This document shows, piece after piece, positions 54,780 to 64,000 of a stretch of DNA of 64,000 bases. The translations under genes were made by a program, and so were the position numbers. The notes beneath the pieces were generated by a model that saw only the letters and a program-made list of their open reading frames with translations, had not been told where the DNA came from and ran no database searches. The DNA is from Endomychus coccineus (lineage: Eukaryota > Arthropoda > Insecta > Coleoptera > Endomychidae), in contig OY294067.1 of NCBI GenBank assembly GCA_958510875.1, positions 150,114,962 through 150,178,961 of the forward strand, read 5' to 3'. Every line of letters begins with the position of its first letter. The first letter of the stretch is position 1.

Positions 54780-56770
54780 CTATAGAATTGTGAGTCCATA
54801 GTTGAAGCATTTGCTAATCATTTTGCTAATTCATTTAAGAGTGTAGGAAACCTTGGAGACTCTAAAAATACTTATGAAAATTTTTACACTAATCCTTGTA
54901 TTATTATCACGGAAAATGATATTATTATGTCGTGTTTTTCATTGCAGATTGAAGACGATTATTAATTGAACCTTGTCCTGTACACAAAAAGGGTGATTGG
55001 TCAGATGTCATCAACTACATACCTATTAGTATGTTATCCAATATATCCAAGGTCTTTGAAACTATACTTCATAAGAAAATTTACCGCGGTATGCAACAAA
55101 AAATTACAGCATTACAACATGGATTTATAAGCGGGGGGTTCACTACAAGCAACCTAATACATTCTACTCAATACGTGTCTGAATCATTGGAACAGTTTCG
55201 TGAGCTTCATGTAGTCTATACTGACTTTTCTAAAGAGTTCGATAGAGTGGATCATGAACTGATATTAGATAAACTCTTGCATTTTGATGTTCTTAGTGAT
55301 ATCATAGCCTCAATAATGTCTTATCTATTCAACAGGCAACAAATTTGCCACGCGCCAGTTTTTTGGTAGAGCTGAATGTTTTTGAATGAATATTGGTTTG
55401 GGGGCGAGAGGCATGGCGTATCCCCGAGGATTCTTGTTTGTGATATATTAAATGTAATTTGAAATAGACAACATTGGTAAAACTAACTCAATAGAATTTA
55501 TTAAAACAAATTAACAGATAAAAATAGAATACGACGCTATTTAAAATGAGTACATCAAATTTTGTATAACATGAATTGATTAATAAAATACAATGATAAT
55601 TAATTTCAAAATTTGTTTAGTTAATTTAAAAGACATGATGAGGTATAGTTTCGAAATCAGTTTAATTAAATCATTAATTCTTCATTTAATGTGAATGAAA
55701 AAACATTACTTACATTATTAACATCGATGCGTACACACGCGAGAAGAAAGTTCGAATATCTCACTTTTCTTATGTCGGTGACTTATATAAACTTTATTGA
55801 TGAAATTCAGCAATTCAGGATTCGCACGGTAAATGAACTTGTCCGGCAGAATAATGAACGCTAATGCTGATATTACAGTCTTACTTATTATTTGCAATAT
55901 AAAAGTATCTGAGAATGAAATTAACACCGACTGACAGGAAATGGTTTGAAGTAAGTTTTGTTACAACATAAATTGAAATAAAATATCTGAAAGATTATAA
56001 TAGGAATAAAAATGATTCACAATATTGAAGAAGAATAAAGATTGGTAATAATTGAATTTGATAACATCGGAAACGTGACAATATGTTGTGCATAATAACT
56101 TTAAGTCTGAGCGATATTATGCATCCTCCAGAGTTCCTGAAGGACCTGACTTGGATCTCATCCTATTTTTGATATTCATTAATAATACAGTAAGTATTGT
56201 TGAATAATCCAAAATATTAATATTTGCTGATGATGTAAATGACTTCTCAGAACTTCAGATGTTTACAAACTCTTTTAATGGTTGGTAACGAACTGCTAAC
56301 ATCCCAACTTGTTAAAGAAGCCCTTAGCCTATTGGGATTTATAATATGTTGCACTAAACCATTTAGCAATATCAACGCTATTGAAATGATCTATAACTCT
56401 CTGCCAAGAAGAATATTTGAATACTGTTCCATAATTTGGAGTCCTCAATATGGCGAGTATATTCAATTATTAGAAAAATGTCAAAATAGGTTTTAAGATA
56501 CCTGCACTATAAGGACTATTTCTAAAATCAAGTAATGACTTAAGACTAAAATTCGACTATACTACATTAGAAAAGCGTCGAAATTATTCTCAAATATTTC
56601 TTTATAAGATATTAAATGACAAAATTGATGATATGGCATTAATAGCTCAAATTAAATTTAGAATACCTGATATACGTACAAGACATGCTAGTCTCTCTTC
56701 ATTTCATATTCCAACTAGTAGCACTAACAGACACAGTAACAAGCCATCAATAAAAATGTGTATTTCATGT
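54780..56770 (+). pseudogene. LINE (Jockey/CR1-like) reverse transcriptase, split
   Basis: Part 1 (54790-55350) has VEAFANHFANSFKSVG, SNISKVFETILHKKIYRGMQ, YTDFSKEFDRVDHELILDKL and SYLFNRQQI. After a ~750-bp insert, part 2 (~56105-56500) has ASSRVPEGPDLDLILFLIF and FADDVNDFSEL, then RRIFEYCSIIWSPQYGEYIQ of the C-terminal region. Frameshifts are throughout. Confidence 0.82.
55352..56100. mobile_element. Unclassified insertion inside the LINE
   Basis: It interrupts the RT between NRQQI and YYASS. Its first ~210 bp match the inverted sequence at ~56790-57100 (gcatggcgtatccc, gtaatttgaa, ctatttaaaatgagta). 55712-55760 is inverted to 54655-54705 (tttcttctcgcgtgtRtacgcatcgat). Several events overlap here and the class was not determined. 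Confidence 0.45.
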
Positions 56771-56789
56771 AACAATTGTAGTATGAATA

Positions 56790-57100
56790 TGTAAATTGTA
56801 AAATAAAATATGACGCTATTCAAAACGAGTACGGCAAATTTGATAATTTATTTATTTAATGTTTTAAAAATCGATTTATGTATCACCAAATTTACCGTAC
56901 TCATTTTAAATAGCGTATATTTTATTTTATTCATTAATTCGTTTTAATAAATTTTATTTAACTAGTTTTACCAATGCTGATTCGTTCGAATTACATTTAA
57001 CTTATATCAAACAAGAATCTTCAGGGATACGCCATGCTTCTCGCCTCCGAACCAATGTTCACTTCAAAACATCCAGTTCCATAAAAAAATTGGCTAGTGG
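56790..57100 (-). repeat. Inverted partner of the 55352-55560 repeat
   Basis: It shares ccactagcca/ccacgcgcca, catggcgtatccc and the AT-rich tail with the left copy. Together they bracket the LINE C-terminal part. Confidence 0.7.
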
Positions 57101-58016
57101 ATATACTTGCTGATGTACATAGAGCTGTTTCCTGTCCCTTTCAGTATGAAATATTCAAGTATTTCATATTCAAATTTTCACATTACTTTGTTATTTCATT
57201 CTATGTCATTAGCTTTCTTCATCATACTTGTTGATTATATATTGCGTGAAATGAGTTGCATATTATTTCAGATATGAAGAATATGTTTCAGAATCAATGT
57301 TATACAATAATTAACATCATCAACTCAACATGCACGCGGTAGACGCCACTTAATATTACACTTTAATTATGATTCACAGCACTAACTACCAGATAATAAT
57401 ATATTAGAATTCGGATGTATTTTACTACACCACAGCATCGGTGAACTAAGAAACTTACTTCACGTATAGAGTTTATTCAATTGAAACGTACTTTCGCATC
57501 AATTCTTCACAAAAGTGCCTCTGTTTAAAATGTTCAGAAAGGGAGTGAAATGAGGCACGGGTCTGGAGTATTCTAGATTTTCCACATGTTTTCAGCAAAA
57601 ATCATTCAAAATTTAATAACATACTTTAACAATGCGTTTTCCTTAGAAATATGTGATGTGTTTGTCAAGAAACTTTCTAGCATCAACAATTGATGTGTTT
57701 TCCACTGATATGATTCCAAGAAGGCATGAACATTCCTGGAATGAGATAGACTGAAAGAAACACACTGAGTTATGTCAGATTCATTACAAATAATATAAAA
57801 TTTTCGGCACAACCTTGTTAATACTGGTTGAAGAATTGAATTCATTCCATTTTCGCCAAAATTGAAGCACTAAAGCTATAGTGAATTCAATTTAAACCTC
57901 TGCATTCCAGTTATTTCATTCATACAGAAATCTTGGAATCATTATTGATGGTTCATAAATGACCGTTCTGGAGGTGCTAGATGTACTTAGAATTTACCGT
58001 CATTGACGTTGAATAT
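57101..58016. other. Unassigned
   Basis: No recognised gene or repeat. A 79-codon minus-strand frame at 57606-57845 is not recognised. Confidence 0.4.
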
Positions 58017-61000
58017 GTCGTCCTGCAAATGAGCTACACTTAAAATGATATTTTTTCCACATCTCTATCTTATGATTGATATGTATGTTTTTTGAGTCGT
58101 TGATCACGAATATGAGGGTTGAAAAATCGTAGACCGATGGGGTTCCGAATTATTGGTCATTTTTGACCCAAAAATGGCCGTTTTTTCGAGTTTTCGTCGT
58201 TTTTGACGATTTGAAGGAAAACAGCAAATTTTATCAACTATAGAGTGGTGAGCAAAGTTGTAGAGAAATAAAAAATGCGTCGAATGGCGATAAGTAGAAG
58301 TCTCCAAGCTATTTGGGGCCTGATATGAGGCCCATTTAGTGTTTTTTTTTGCAGTAACATAAAAATTGAATTTCGTGATACAAATTTTCCTCTACGAATT
58401 TTATTTTCTGTTTAATGGTAGTATTTCATGTGTACTTTCGAACCGATTTTGTTTTTCTTGTCTATCTTCTTTTTTGTTACGAAAATCCGCCATCTTAGAA
58501 AAAAAGGGTTTTTCATTTAAACTCCGTTAGGAATAGATCTTTTGAGCCAATTAAAGAATTTGATGTCTCCTATAATGTATCCAAAATCCAAGCATTTTGA
58601 ATGAAAAATGGAGGAATGGAACTGTTTTAAAAAATCAAGGTCCCAGAAAATATCAATAATTCTTAGGTTAGAATACTCGTATGAAATCGAAATTTCACAT
58701 ACAGATAGAAGATCATTCTACGAGTATTTCAAGCTACTGTTGTTTCTTTTTGGATCAGTAAAACTTGAGATATCCTTCGATGTAAGTTTGGGTTGACAAT
58801 GAGCCCAATTTTGACCCTAATCAAAAAAAATCAAAACAATTCTCACAGAAGAGACATCTGGCTATCTAATTCTAAATCGTCGACCTACCACATATCTTTA
58901 GAAAAATTATAGCGCTGGTTTAAAAAAATCGGAGCAAACAAAACACGAACGCGCTCGAAATCCGAGCGTCCGTAAGGTAGTTTTCAAAGAAAAGTTCAAA
59001 TTGTTGAATGTATTTTTCAGATAGAAACATGAAATACTATCAATGTAATAATGAATTTGAGATTTATTATTAATAATTTTCATAATAACCAAAATAATAT
59101 CTATTTTTTTTAAGATAAAGGTTTTTTTCAAGGTACTATTTAATTGAAAAAATTGAAGATAATCAGTAAACTAATAATAAACATGAATTTTATTATTGAC
59201 GAATTGAAAAATAATTATAATAATAATAATTTCGGTATTTGTTTTTTGGATTGGAAAATTTTGAAAAACAAAATATATATTCAATCATGTGTGACATTGT
59301 TATATATGTTATATATCGCTCCTTTCTTATTTAAAAAAAATTGAGTTATCAATAATACATTTGTACATGGCAGATTTCATTATTTGAGATAAATAACAAT
59401 TAATTCTTATCATGAATGAACTAACAACCTATAACATCATACTATATAATACTTATACTCCACGCTTTTTGGGTGCAAAGCTTCCTTCATTATCAGTCGT
59501 AATAGAGTCTGATGATGTTATATCCTCAGTTTCTTCATCACTTTAGTAGCAAGTTGCTGATGTGATATGATCATATTGATATTATCGTTATCATTTTCAA
59601 AATCACTTTCAGGTTCTTGATCATCATCATTTCCTTCTGATGAAGGAATTACGTTACTGTTATCATCATGATTACGATCATCATCGTCATCATCAGCATC
59701 ATCATCATCATCATCATCGACATCAACATCGTCATTCATTATCATCTGATAATGTAACTTCCGGTTCAGCGCTATTTGCACAGTTTTTACCCTCGCAGTG
59801 TTTACATAGAATTGTGCATGGTTTACCTACTTTCTCACAAGAACATTTGCCACTGCAACTGACTTTGCAACCAGATTAAATTATTTCCAGCAAATTTTCA
59901 GGTGCAGCTTCTTTATATGTTTGAATAGGCTCAAGACCATTTTCTGTATTTTTCCAACCCCATTTGGTTGAGTCAATGGTATCATGGCCTATCCAAAGTT
60001 GCACGTAAGATGTGTAATTTGGTTGCATCATCAGTTGGTGGCAAGCACTCACGTTCACATGCCGACTTTTGAACTCTATTGGTATAACTAATAAAGCGTA
60101 AGTGGCCGAAGTTTCCAATATTTTTCTTTTGTAATTTAGGATCATATATTTGATACAAAATACTTCTATCAGTTCTCAATGATTTCTCAACATCTGACTC
60201 AGTTTTATAAGACTTATTTTTTTAAATCCATTTACCGACGCTCGGATTTTGAGCGCGTTTGTATTTTTTTTGCTCTGGTTTTTTTTTCTAACTCGTGCTA
60301 TAATTTCTTCAAAGATATGTGGAAGGTCGACGATTCAGGGTTAGATAGCCAGAAGCCTCATTTGTGGGAATTTTTCTGATTTTTTTGATTAGGGTAAAAT
60401 TGGGCTCACTGTGAACCCAAACCTACATCAAAGGATATCTCAAGTTCTACCTGTCCAAAAAAGACATACAGGAACTTAAAATACTCGTAGAACTGTCCTC
60501 TATTTGCATGTAGAATTTTAATTTCATGAAAAAAAAAGTGTTCTAACCTAAGAATAATTCATTTTTTCTGGGCCCTTGATTTTTTAAAACGGTTTCATCT
60601 CTCCATTTTTCATTCAAAATGCGTGAATTTTGAATATGTCATAGAAGACATCGAACTCTTCAATTCACATCTAGGTTTGGGTCGGAAGACTCATTTTTGA
60701 CAGAGCTATAATGAAAAAAACATTTTTTCAAAGATGAATTTTGTCGCCAAAAAAAAAGATAGACAAAAAACAAAATTGGTTCGAGAGTACAGATAAAATA
60801 CTACCATTGAGCAGAAAATTAAGTTCTTAGAGGTAAATTTGTATTACGAAATTCAATTTTTATGTTACTGAAAAAAAACACAAAATGGGCCTTATATCAC
60901 GACCCAAATAACTTAGAGACTTTCACTTATTGCCGTTCGACGCATTTTTCATTTCTCCACAACTTTGCTCATCACTGTTTAGTCGATAAAATGTGTTGTT

Positions 61001-61193
61001 TTCCTTTAAATCGCCAAGAACGACGAAAACTCGAAAAAACGGCCATTTTTTAGTCAAAAATAGCCAATATCTCGGAACGCCATGGATCTACGATTCTTTC
61101 ACCCTCATATTCGTAATCAGCGAGTCAAAAAACATAAACATCAATCATAAAATAGAGATGTGGAAGAATTTCCAATCCAGATTGCAGGACGAC
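58017..61193. mobile_element. 3.2-kb foldback element with a gene in its spacer
   Basis: Arms of ~930-970 bp (58017-58990 and 60225-61193) are inverted, beginning GTCGTCCTGCAA. They share blocks such as ccacatctctat, aacggccattttt, gaatttggatatcc-like and gacgctcggatttyga. The spacer (58991-60224) holds the leftward CXC-protein fragment. The target duplication is unclear. The arms are non-coding. Confidence 0.75.
59500..60225 (-). pseudogene. C-terminal end of a CXC-domain protein with acidic tail
   Basis: The minus strand reads ESDVEKSLRTDRSILYQIYD, ACERECLPPTDDATKLHILR, then in another frame VQLWIGHDTIDSTKWGWKN and APENLLEII. A stop follows, then GCKVSCSGKCSCEKVGKPCT and LCKHCEGKNCANS, a Tesmin/TSO1-like CXC cysteine cluster. 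The tail is encoded by GAT repeats (runs of Asp, 59590-59740). LPPT...WGW...APE.LL plus CXC is the C-terminal signature of a widespread uncharacterised invertebrate protein family often found in repeat-rich DNA. Frameshifts and one stop indicate a pseudogene. Confidence 0.65.
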
Positions 61194-61984
61194 TGGACTA
61201 ATAATATGATTATTCTGTTAAAATCATAAATAAATAGTATAAACGGCAGAAGGGCCACTAGCAAGTTCTCTCGAGCACCAGCAGATATTCCAGTACTACA
61301 ATCTTCAATCTCCAAATACTTAATTTCCTCCAAATATTTTGTAGAACTATATTAAAATCTACCTTGAAAAATAATAACAATTACATTACGTACCCGCAGC
61401 AAGCGAACAAAGCACAATGAATGTACTAAAAGTATTGATGAAACTATTTTCTCAAATAGTATTGATAAATTGATACCAAAAATAGTTAAAATTGGCACAG
61501 TTATCCCTAATTTGGAAATATTCAAACAAATGTATATTAAGTGTGCCAAGATGTACAACCAAGTTATAATTAAGATGAGGATTTGTTACATGTTTACTGA
61601 ATAGCTTTTAGTTCAGTTTCTAAATGTTTCCTTGTTCAGATTCATATTCGTACATCAATTATTCACATACAATTACGCCATTAGAATATTAGATGTAACC
61701 ATATCATTGATCATGATAACATTTTATTTATTCCTATACTCAAATCTGCATCTACTATTATCTCTCTCATCATGATCATTATCATCACAATCAATATCAT
61801 CATCAGCAATATCAGTATGAATAAGAAACAATAATTACCCTTATCCACTAAAAATACATCTAAATTGAGGCCTTAACGATGTCTTAGCTTGTTCTAAAAA
61901 CAAATAATCATTGGTAGAAGCCGTTACTCCATGATGATTTATCGTTATGATTGAATGAAAAAACATTTACTTTGTTTTTCTACA
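61194..61984. other. Unassigned, with ATC-rich simple repeat
   Basis: 61750-61822 is an impure (atc)n tract. The frame near 61400-61560 (ECTKSIDETIFSNSID) is unrecognised. Confidence 0.5.
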
Positions 61985-62539
61985 ACTTTTAATAATAACA
62001 TGAAAACGTTACTATAGCACCAAAGTGCTATGATCAAACAGAAACCAAATTATGATATGAAAACTGAACATTTCAAGTATAATATGAGGAACTAGAGTAA
62101 ATAGGGTTAATGAGATTGCAATTGAGAGTGAGAAATCATCGAAAATTACGAAAAAGGTAGATCCCGGGAAACTACAGTATAAATTAAGAAAACATTTGTG
62201 CATTAGGATAATTATACTTTAATATTCTAAGAATTTTTCAAATAGTGATTTGAAAGTGAAAAGAAAAGACACTTTGGTATAGGTCTAACTCAGAGGTGCC
62301 AAAACTATTTGGTTTTATAGACCACTTGCCATGTTTTTCGATTTTGGGTAGACTCACTGCTTATCTGATATTGAATTTATGCAAATTCATTAAGCTCAAA
62401 TGTGTTTTTGACAGCTGGTTTAGTGTTACTCACTCTTAAAGATTTAATTTTTTAATTGTAGTGAAGTGTAGTGTGAAAAACTTAAAAAGAACACATGTTA
62501 AGTTCAATACATTTATTAATTAAATTCTAATTGAAACGA

Positions 62540-62990
62540 ACTGAATTAATATTTAGTATCTGTAACATTAAATTGCTGAGCAAAAAATAAATATTTCTAG
62601 TAGGATGTTTTAGTAATAAATTTTCAACATTTTGCATCAATTTAGTTAGGTTTAATCTCAAATCTACTCGGTTAGTAATGTCCATTCTATTTCCTTTTTT
62701 TTTGTCAGGAGATTGGCAACGGCGCTAAAGCTTCTTTCCACTAGAACTGAGGATGGAAAAGCAATTAAAAACGTTTCACGCGATATTCCATAATACGGGA
62801 TAAGTAACAGGTATGTCTGTTTGACGCCAGAATTGCTGATATCTGTTTCTAAACTTTAGTATATTCCATAAAATTGTGCATTAGTTAGGTGCTAGGCTAT
62901 TCGCTTTGTGGTCACTCCGAGCTTGTACAAACTTGCACAGAATGATACGAATATCATCAAGTTACCGGATTACCCGAATACTTGCAGAAC
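62540..62990 (-). pseudogene. hAT transposase C-terminus (ZBED5/GTF2IRD2-like), left copy
   Basis: The minus strand reads FLIAFPSSVLVERSFSAVAN, LLTKKR, then NRMDITNRVDLRLNLTKLMQ, the hAT dimerisation domain. It is preceded by QQFWRQTDIPVTYPVLWNIA in another frame. Frameshifted. Confidence 0.8.
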
Positions 62991-63094
62991 AATTCATCGT
63001 TCGTTCTTGTTGAATTAAGCTGATGAAGCAAAACATTGGAAGGCGCGAATTTTCCCAGTTTCACAATTTGTCAGACTAACTGCCAGGAAGATGA

Positions 63095-63420
63095 CGTTTC
63101 AACATACGTTCAACATTTAAATGCCCTCCATTCAGATTTCAGAACTAGGTTTGATGTTGTTTCAACTCTGATGATATCACAGTGAATACTGAACCCATAT
63201 GGTGACATTAAAGAAACGGATGTTACATTACAAGAGGAACAGCTCGGAATAAAGCACTATTATGGAATATCGCGAGAAACGTTTTTAATTGCTTTCCCAT
63301 CCAAAAGGAAATAGAATGGACATTACTAACCGAGTAGATTTGAGATTAAACCTAACTAAATTGATGCAAAATGTTGAAAATTTATTATTAAAACATCAGG
63401 TTCAGCCCTCCTACTAGAAG
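63095..63420 (+). pseudogene. hAT transposase C-terminus, right copy
   Basis: HLNALHSDFRTRFD, NPYGDIKETDVTLQEEQLGI and FLIAFPSKR lead into NRMDITNRVDLRLNLTKLMQ. It lacks ~15 residues (VLVERSFSAVANLL) present in the left copy but extends further upstream. Confidence 0.8.
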
Positions 63421-64000
63421 TATTTATTTTTTGCTCAGCAATTTTATGTAGCAGATACTAAATATTGATTCAGTTCATTTCAATTAGAATTCAATTAATG
63501 TATGTATTGAGCTCAACATGTGTTCTTTTCAAGTTTTTCACACAATACTTCACTACAGTTAAAAATTAAAATCTTTAAAAGTGAGTAGCACTATACCAGC
63601 TGTCAAAAACACATTTGAGCTTATGAATTAGCATAAATTCAATATTAGATAAGCAGTGAGTCTACCCAAAACCGAAAAACATGGCAAGTGGTCTATAAAA
63701 CAAAATAGTTTTGGCACCTCTGAGTTAGACCTATACAGTGTCTTTTCTTTTCACTCTCAAATCACAATTAGGAAAATTCTTAGAATATTAAAGTATAATT
63801 ATCCTAATGCACAAATTGTTTCTTAATTTATACCGTAGTTTCCCGGGATCTACCTTTTTCGGAATTTCCGATGATTTCTTACTCTCAATTGCAATCTCAT
63901 TAACCCTATTTGTACTTTAGTTCCTATTTATACTTGAAATGTGTATTGTTTACTTCATAATTTTGTATCTGTTTGATGATGGCACTGCGATGTACAACTA

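Larger units (their letters stand above)
62291..63722. mobile_element. Two hAT 3' ends in opposite orientation
   Basis: CAGAGGTGCCAAAAC begins at 62291 and its complement ends at 63722, as in hAT termini. The outside 8-mers are GTCTAACT and AGTTAGAC, reverse complements rather than direct repeats. This shows that flank and element were inverted together rather than one element having two ends. Confidence 0.7.
61985..64000. repeat. Large palindrome reaching the window edge
   Basis: The left arm ~62032-62800 pairs with the right arm ~63240-63998 (inverted), spacer ~440 bp. Outer arm parts (62032-62290 and 63723-63998) share atcaaacagaxaccaaattatg and aatagggttaatgagattgc. The inner parts are hAT 3' ends. 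The right side runs off the window. The ribozyme-like block lies at both outer ends (62007-62037 and 63970-64000). Confidence 0.85.

Noticed and set aside
56225..56245. CTGATGATG in the LINE
   Set aside because: It encodes the RT catalytic FADD motif. No ribozyme fold.
59500..59540. CTGATGATG near 59509 as a possible ribozyme
   Set aside because: It lies at the edge of the Asp-codon repeat region and lacks stems I to III.
61741..61830. ATC-rich tract as a coding Asp/Ile repeat
   Set aside because: Impure and interrupted by stops. A simple-sequence repeat.
1..64000. CRISPR arrays, bacterial operons, plasmid origins
   Set aside because: No regularly spaced short repeats with unique spacers. 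The gene content and introns are eukaryotic.

Overview
This window looks like repeat-dominated nuclear DNA from an arthropod, most likely an insect. It is AT-rich and has no operons, ribosome-binding sites or rRNA. Almost every recognisable reading frame belongs to a transposable element of the kinds common in insect genomes: Penelope-like elements (PLEs) with a GIY-YIG nuclease, Copia and Gypsy LTR elements, Jockey/CR1-type LINEs, hAT, DUF4817-type Tc1/mariner relatives and foldback elements. No intact host gene was recognised, and the species cannot be named from the sequence.

Layout. At 0.1-2.8 kb a 2.28-kb DUF4817/mariner-like transposon with ~595-bp inverted repeats sits inside an older relative. 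At 3.2-4.9 kb there are decayed pieces of two PLE families. At 6.4-7.9 kb lies a solo-LTR-like element whose diverged sister is at 20.2-21.8 kb. At 10.1-11.0 kb is a 900-bp non-autonomous transposon that keeps only a transposase DNA-binding-domain ORF.

From 14.2 to 31.1 kb runs one ancient PLE (PLE-2), exploded by nested insertions. These are an 8.3-kb head-to-head PLE-1 composite (15625-23917, 9-bp target duplication, itself carrying the 20.2-21.8 kb element), a 0.9-kb inverted-repeat transposon (24192-25104), a Gypsy remnant (25123-26372) and a hAT-containing block (27549-30220). At the first three sites the PLE-2 reading frame continues once the insert is skipped. At 31-37 kb there is a decayed PLE nuclease fragment and a Gypsy element whose gag is split by a LINE. 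At 37-44 kb a tyrosine-recombinase-like (Crypton/DUF3504-type) relic is split by a 5.7-kb Copia (5-bp duplication), whose gag is in turn split by a 1.1-kb foldback element. At 48.4-50.9 kb is a LINE.

At 51.7-54.5 kb is the youngest element, a PLE-1 copy with two 409-bp terminal repeats in inverted orientation, a 14-bp target duplication and an open RT/GIY-YIG frame. At 54.8-57.1 kb is a disrupted LINE. At 58.0-61.2 kb is a 3.2-kb foldback element whose spacer carries the end of an acidic CXC-domain protein. The window ends in a >900-bp-arm palindrome (62.0-64.0 kb) holding two outward-facing hAT C-termini.

The most striking signal is a set of minimal type I hammerhead ribozyme motifs. They recur in the terminal repeats of the PLE-1 copies (five intact by eye, one with a G at the cleavage-site position, one dead) and, in diverged form, in two or three further terminal-repeat families here. 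In several cases these repeats occur as inverted pairs. RNA self-cleavage and inverted terminal repeats therefore look like shared properties of the PLEs that built much of this locus.
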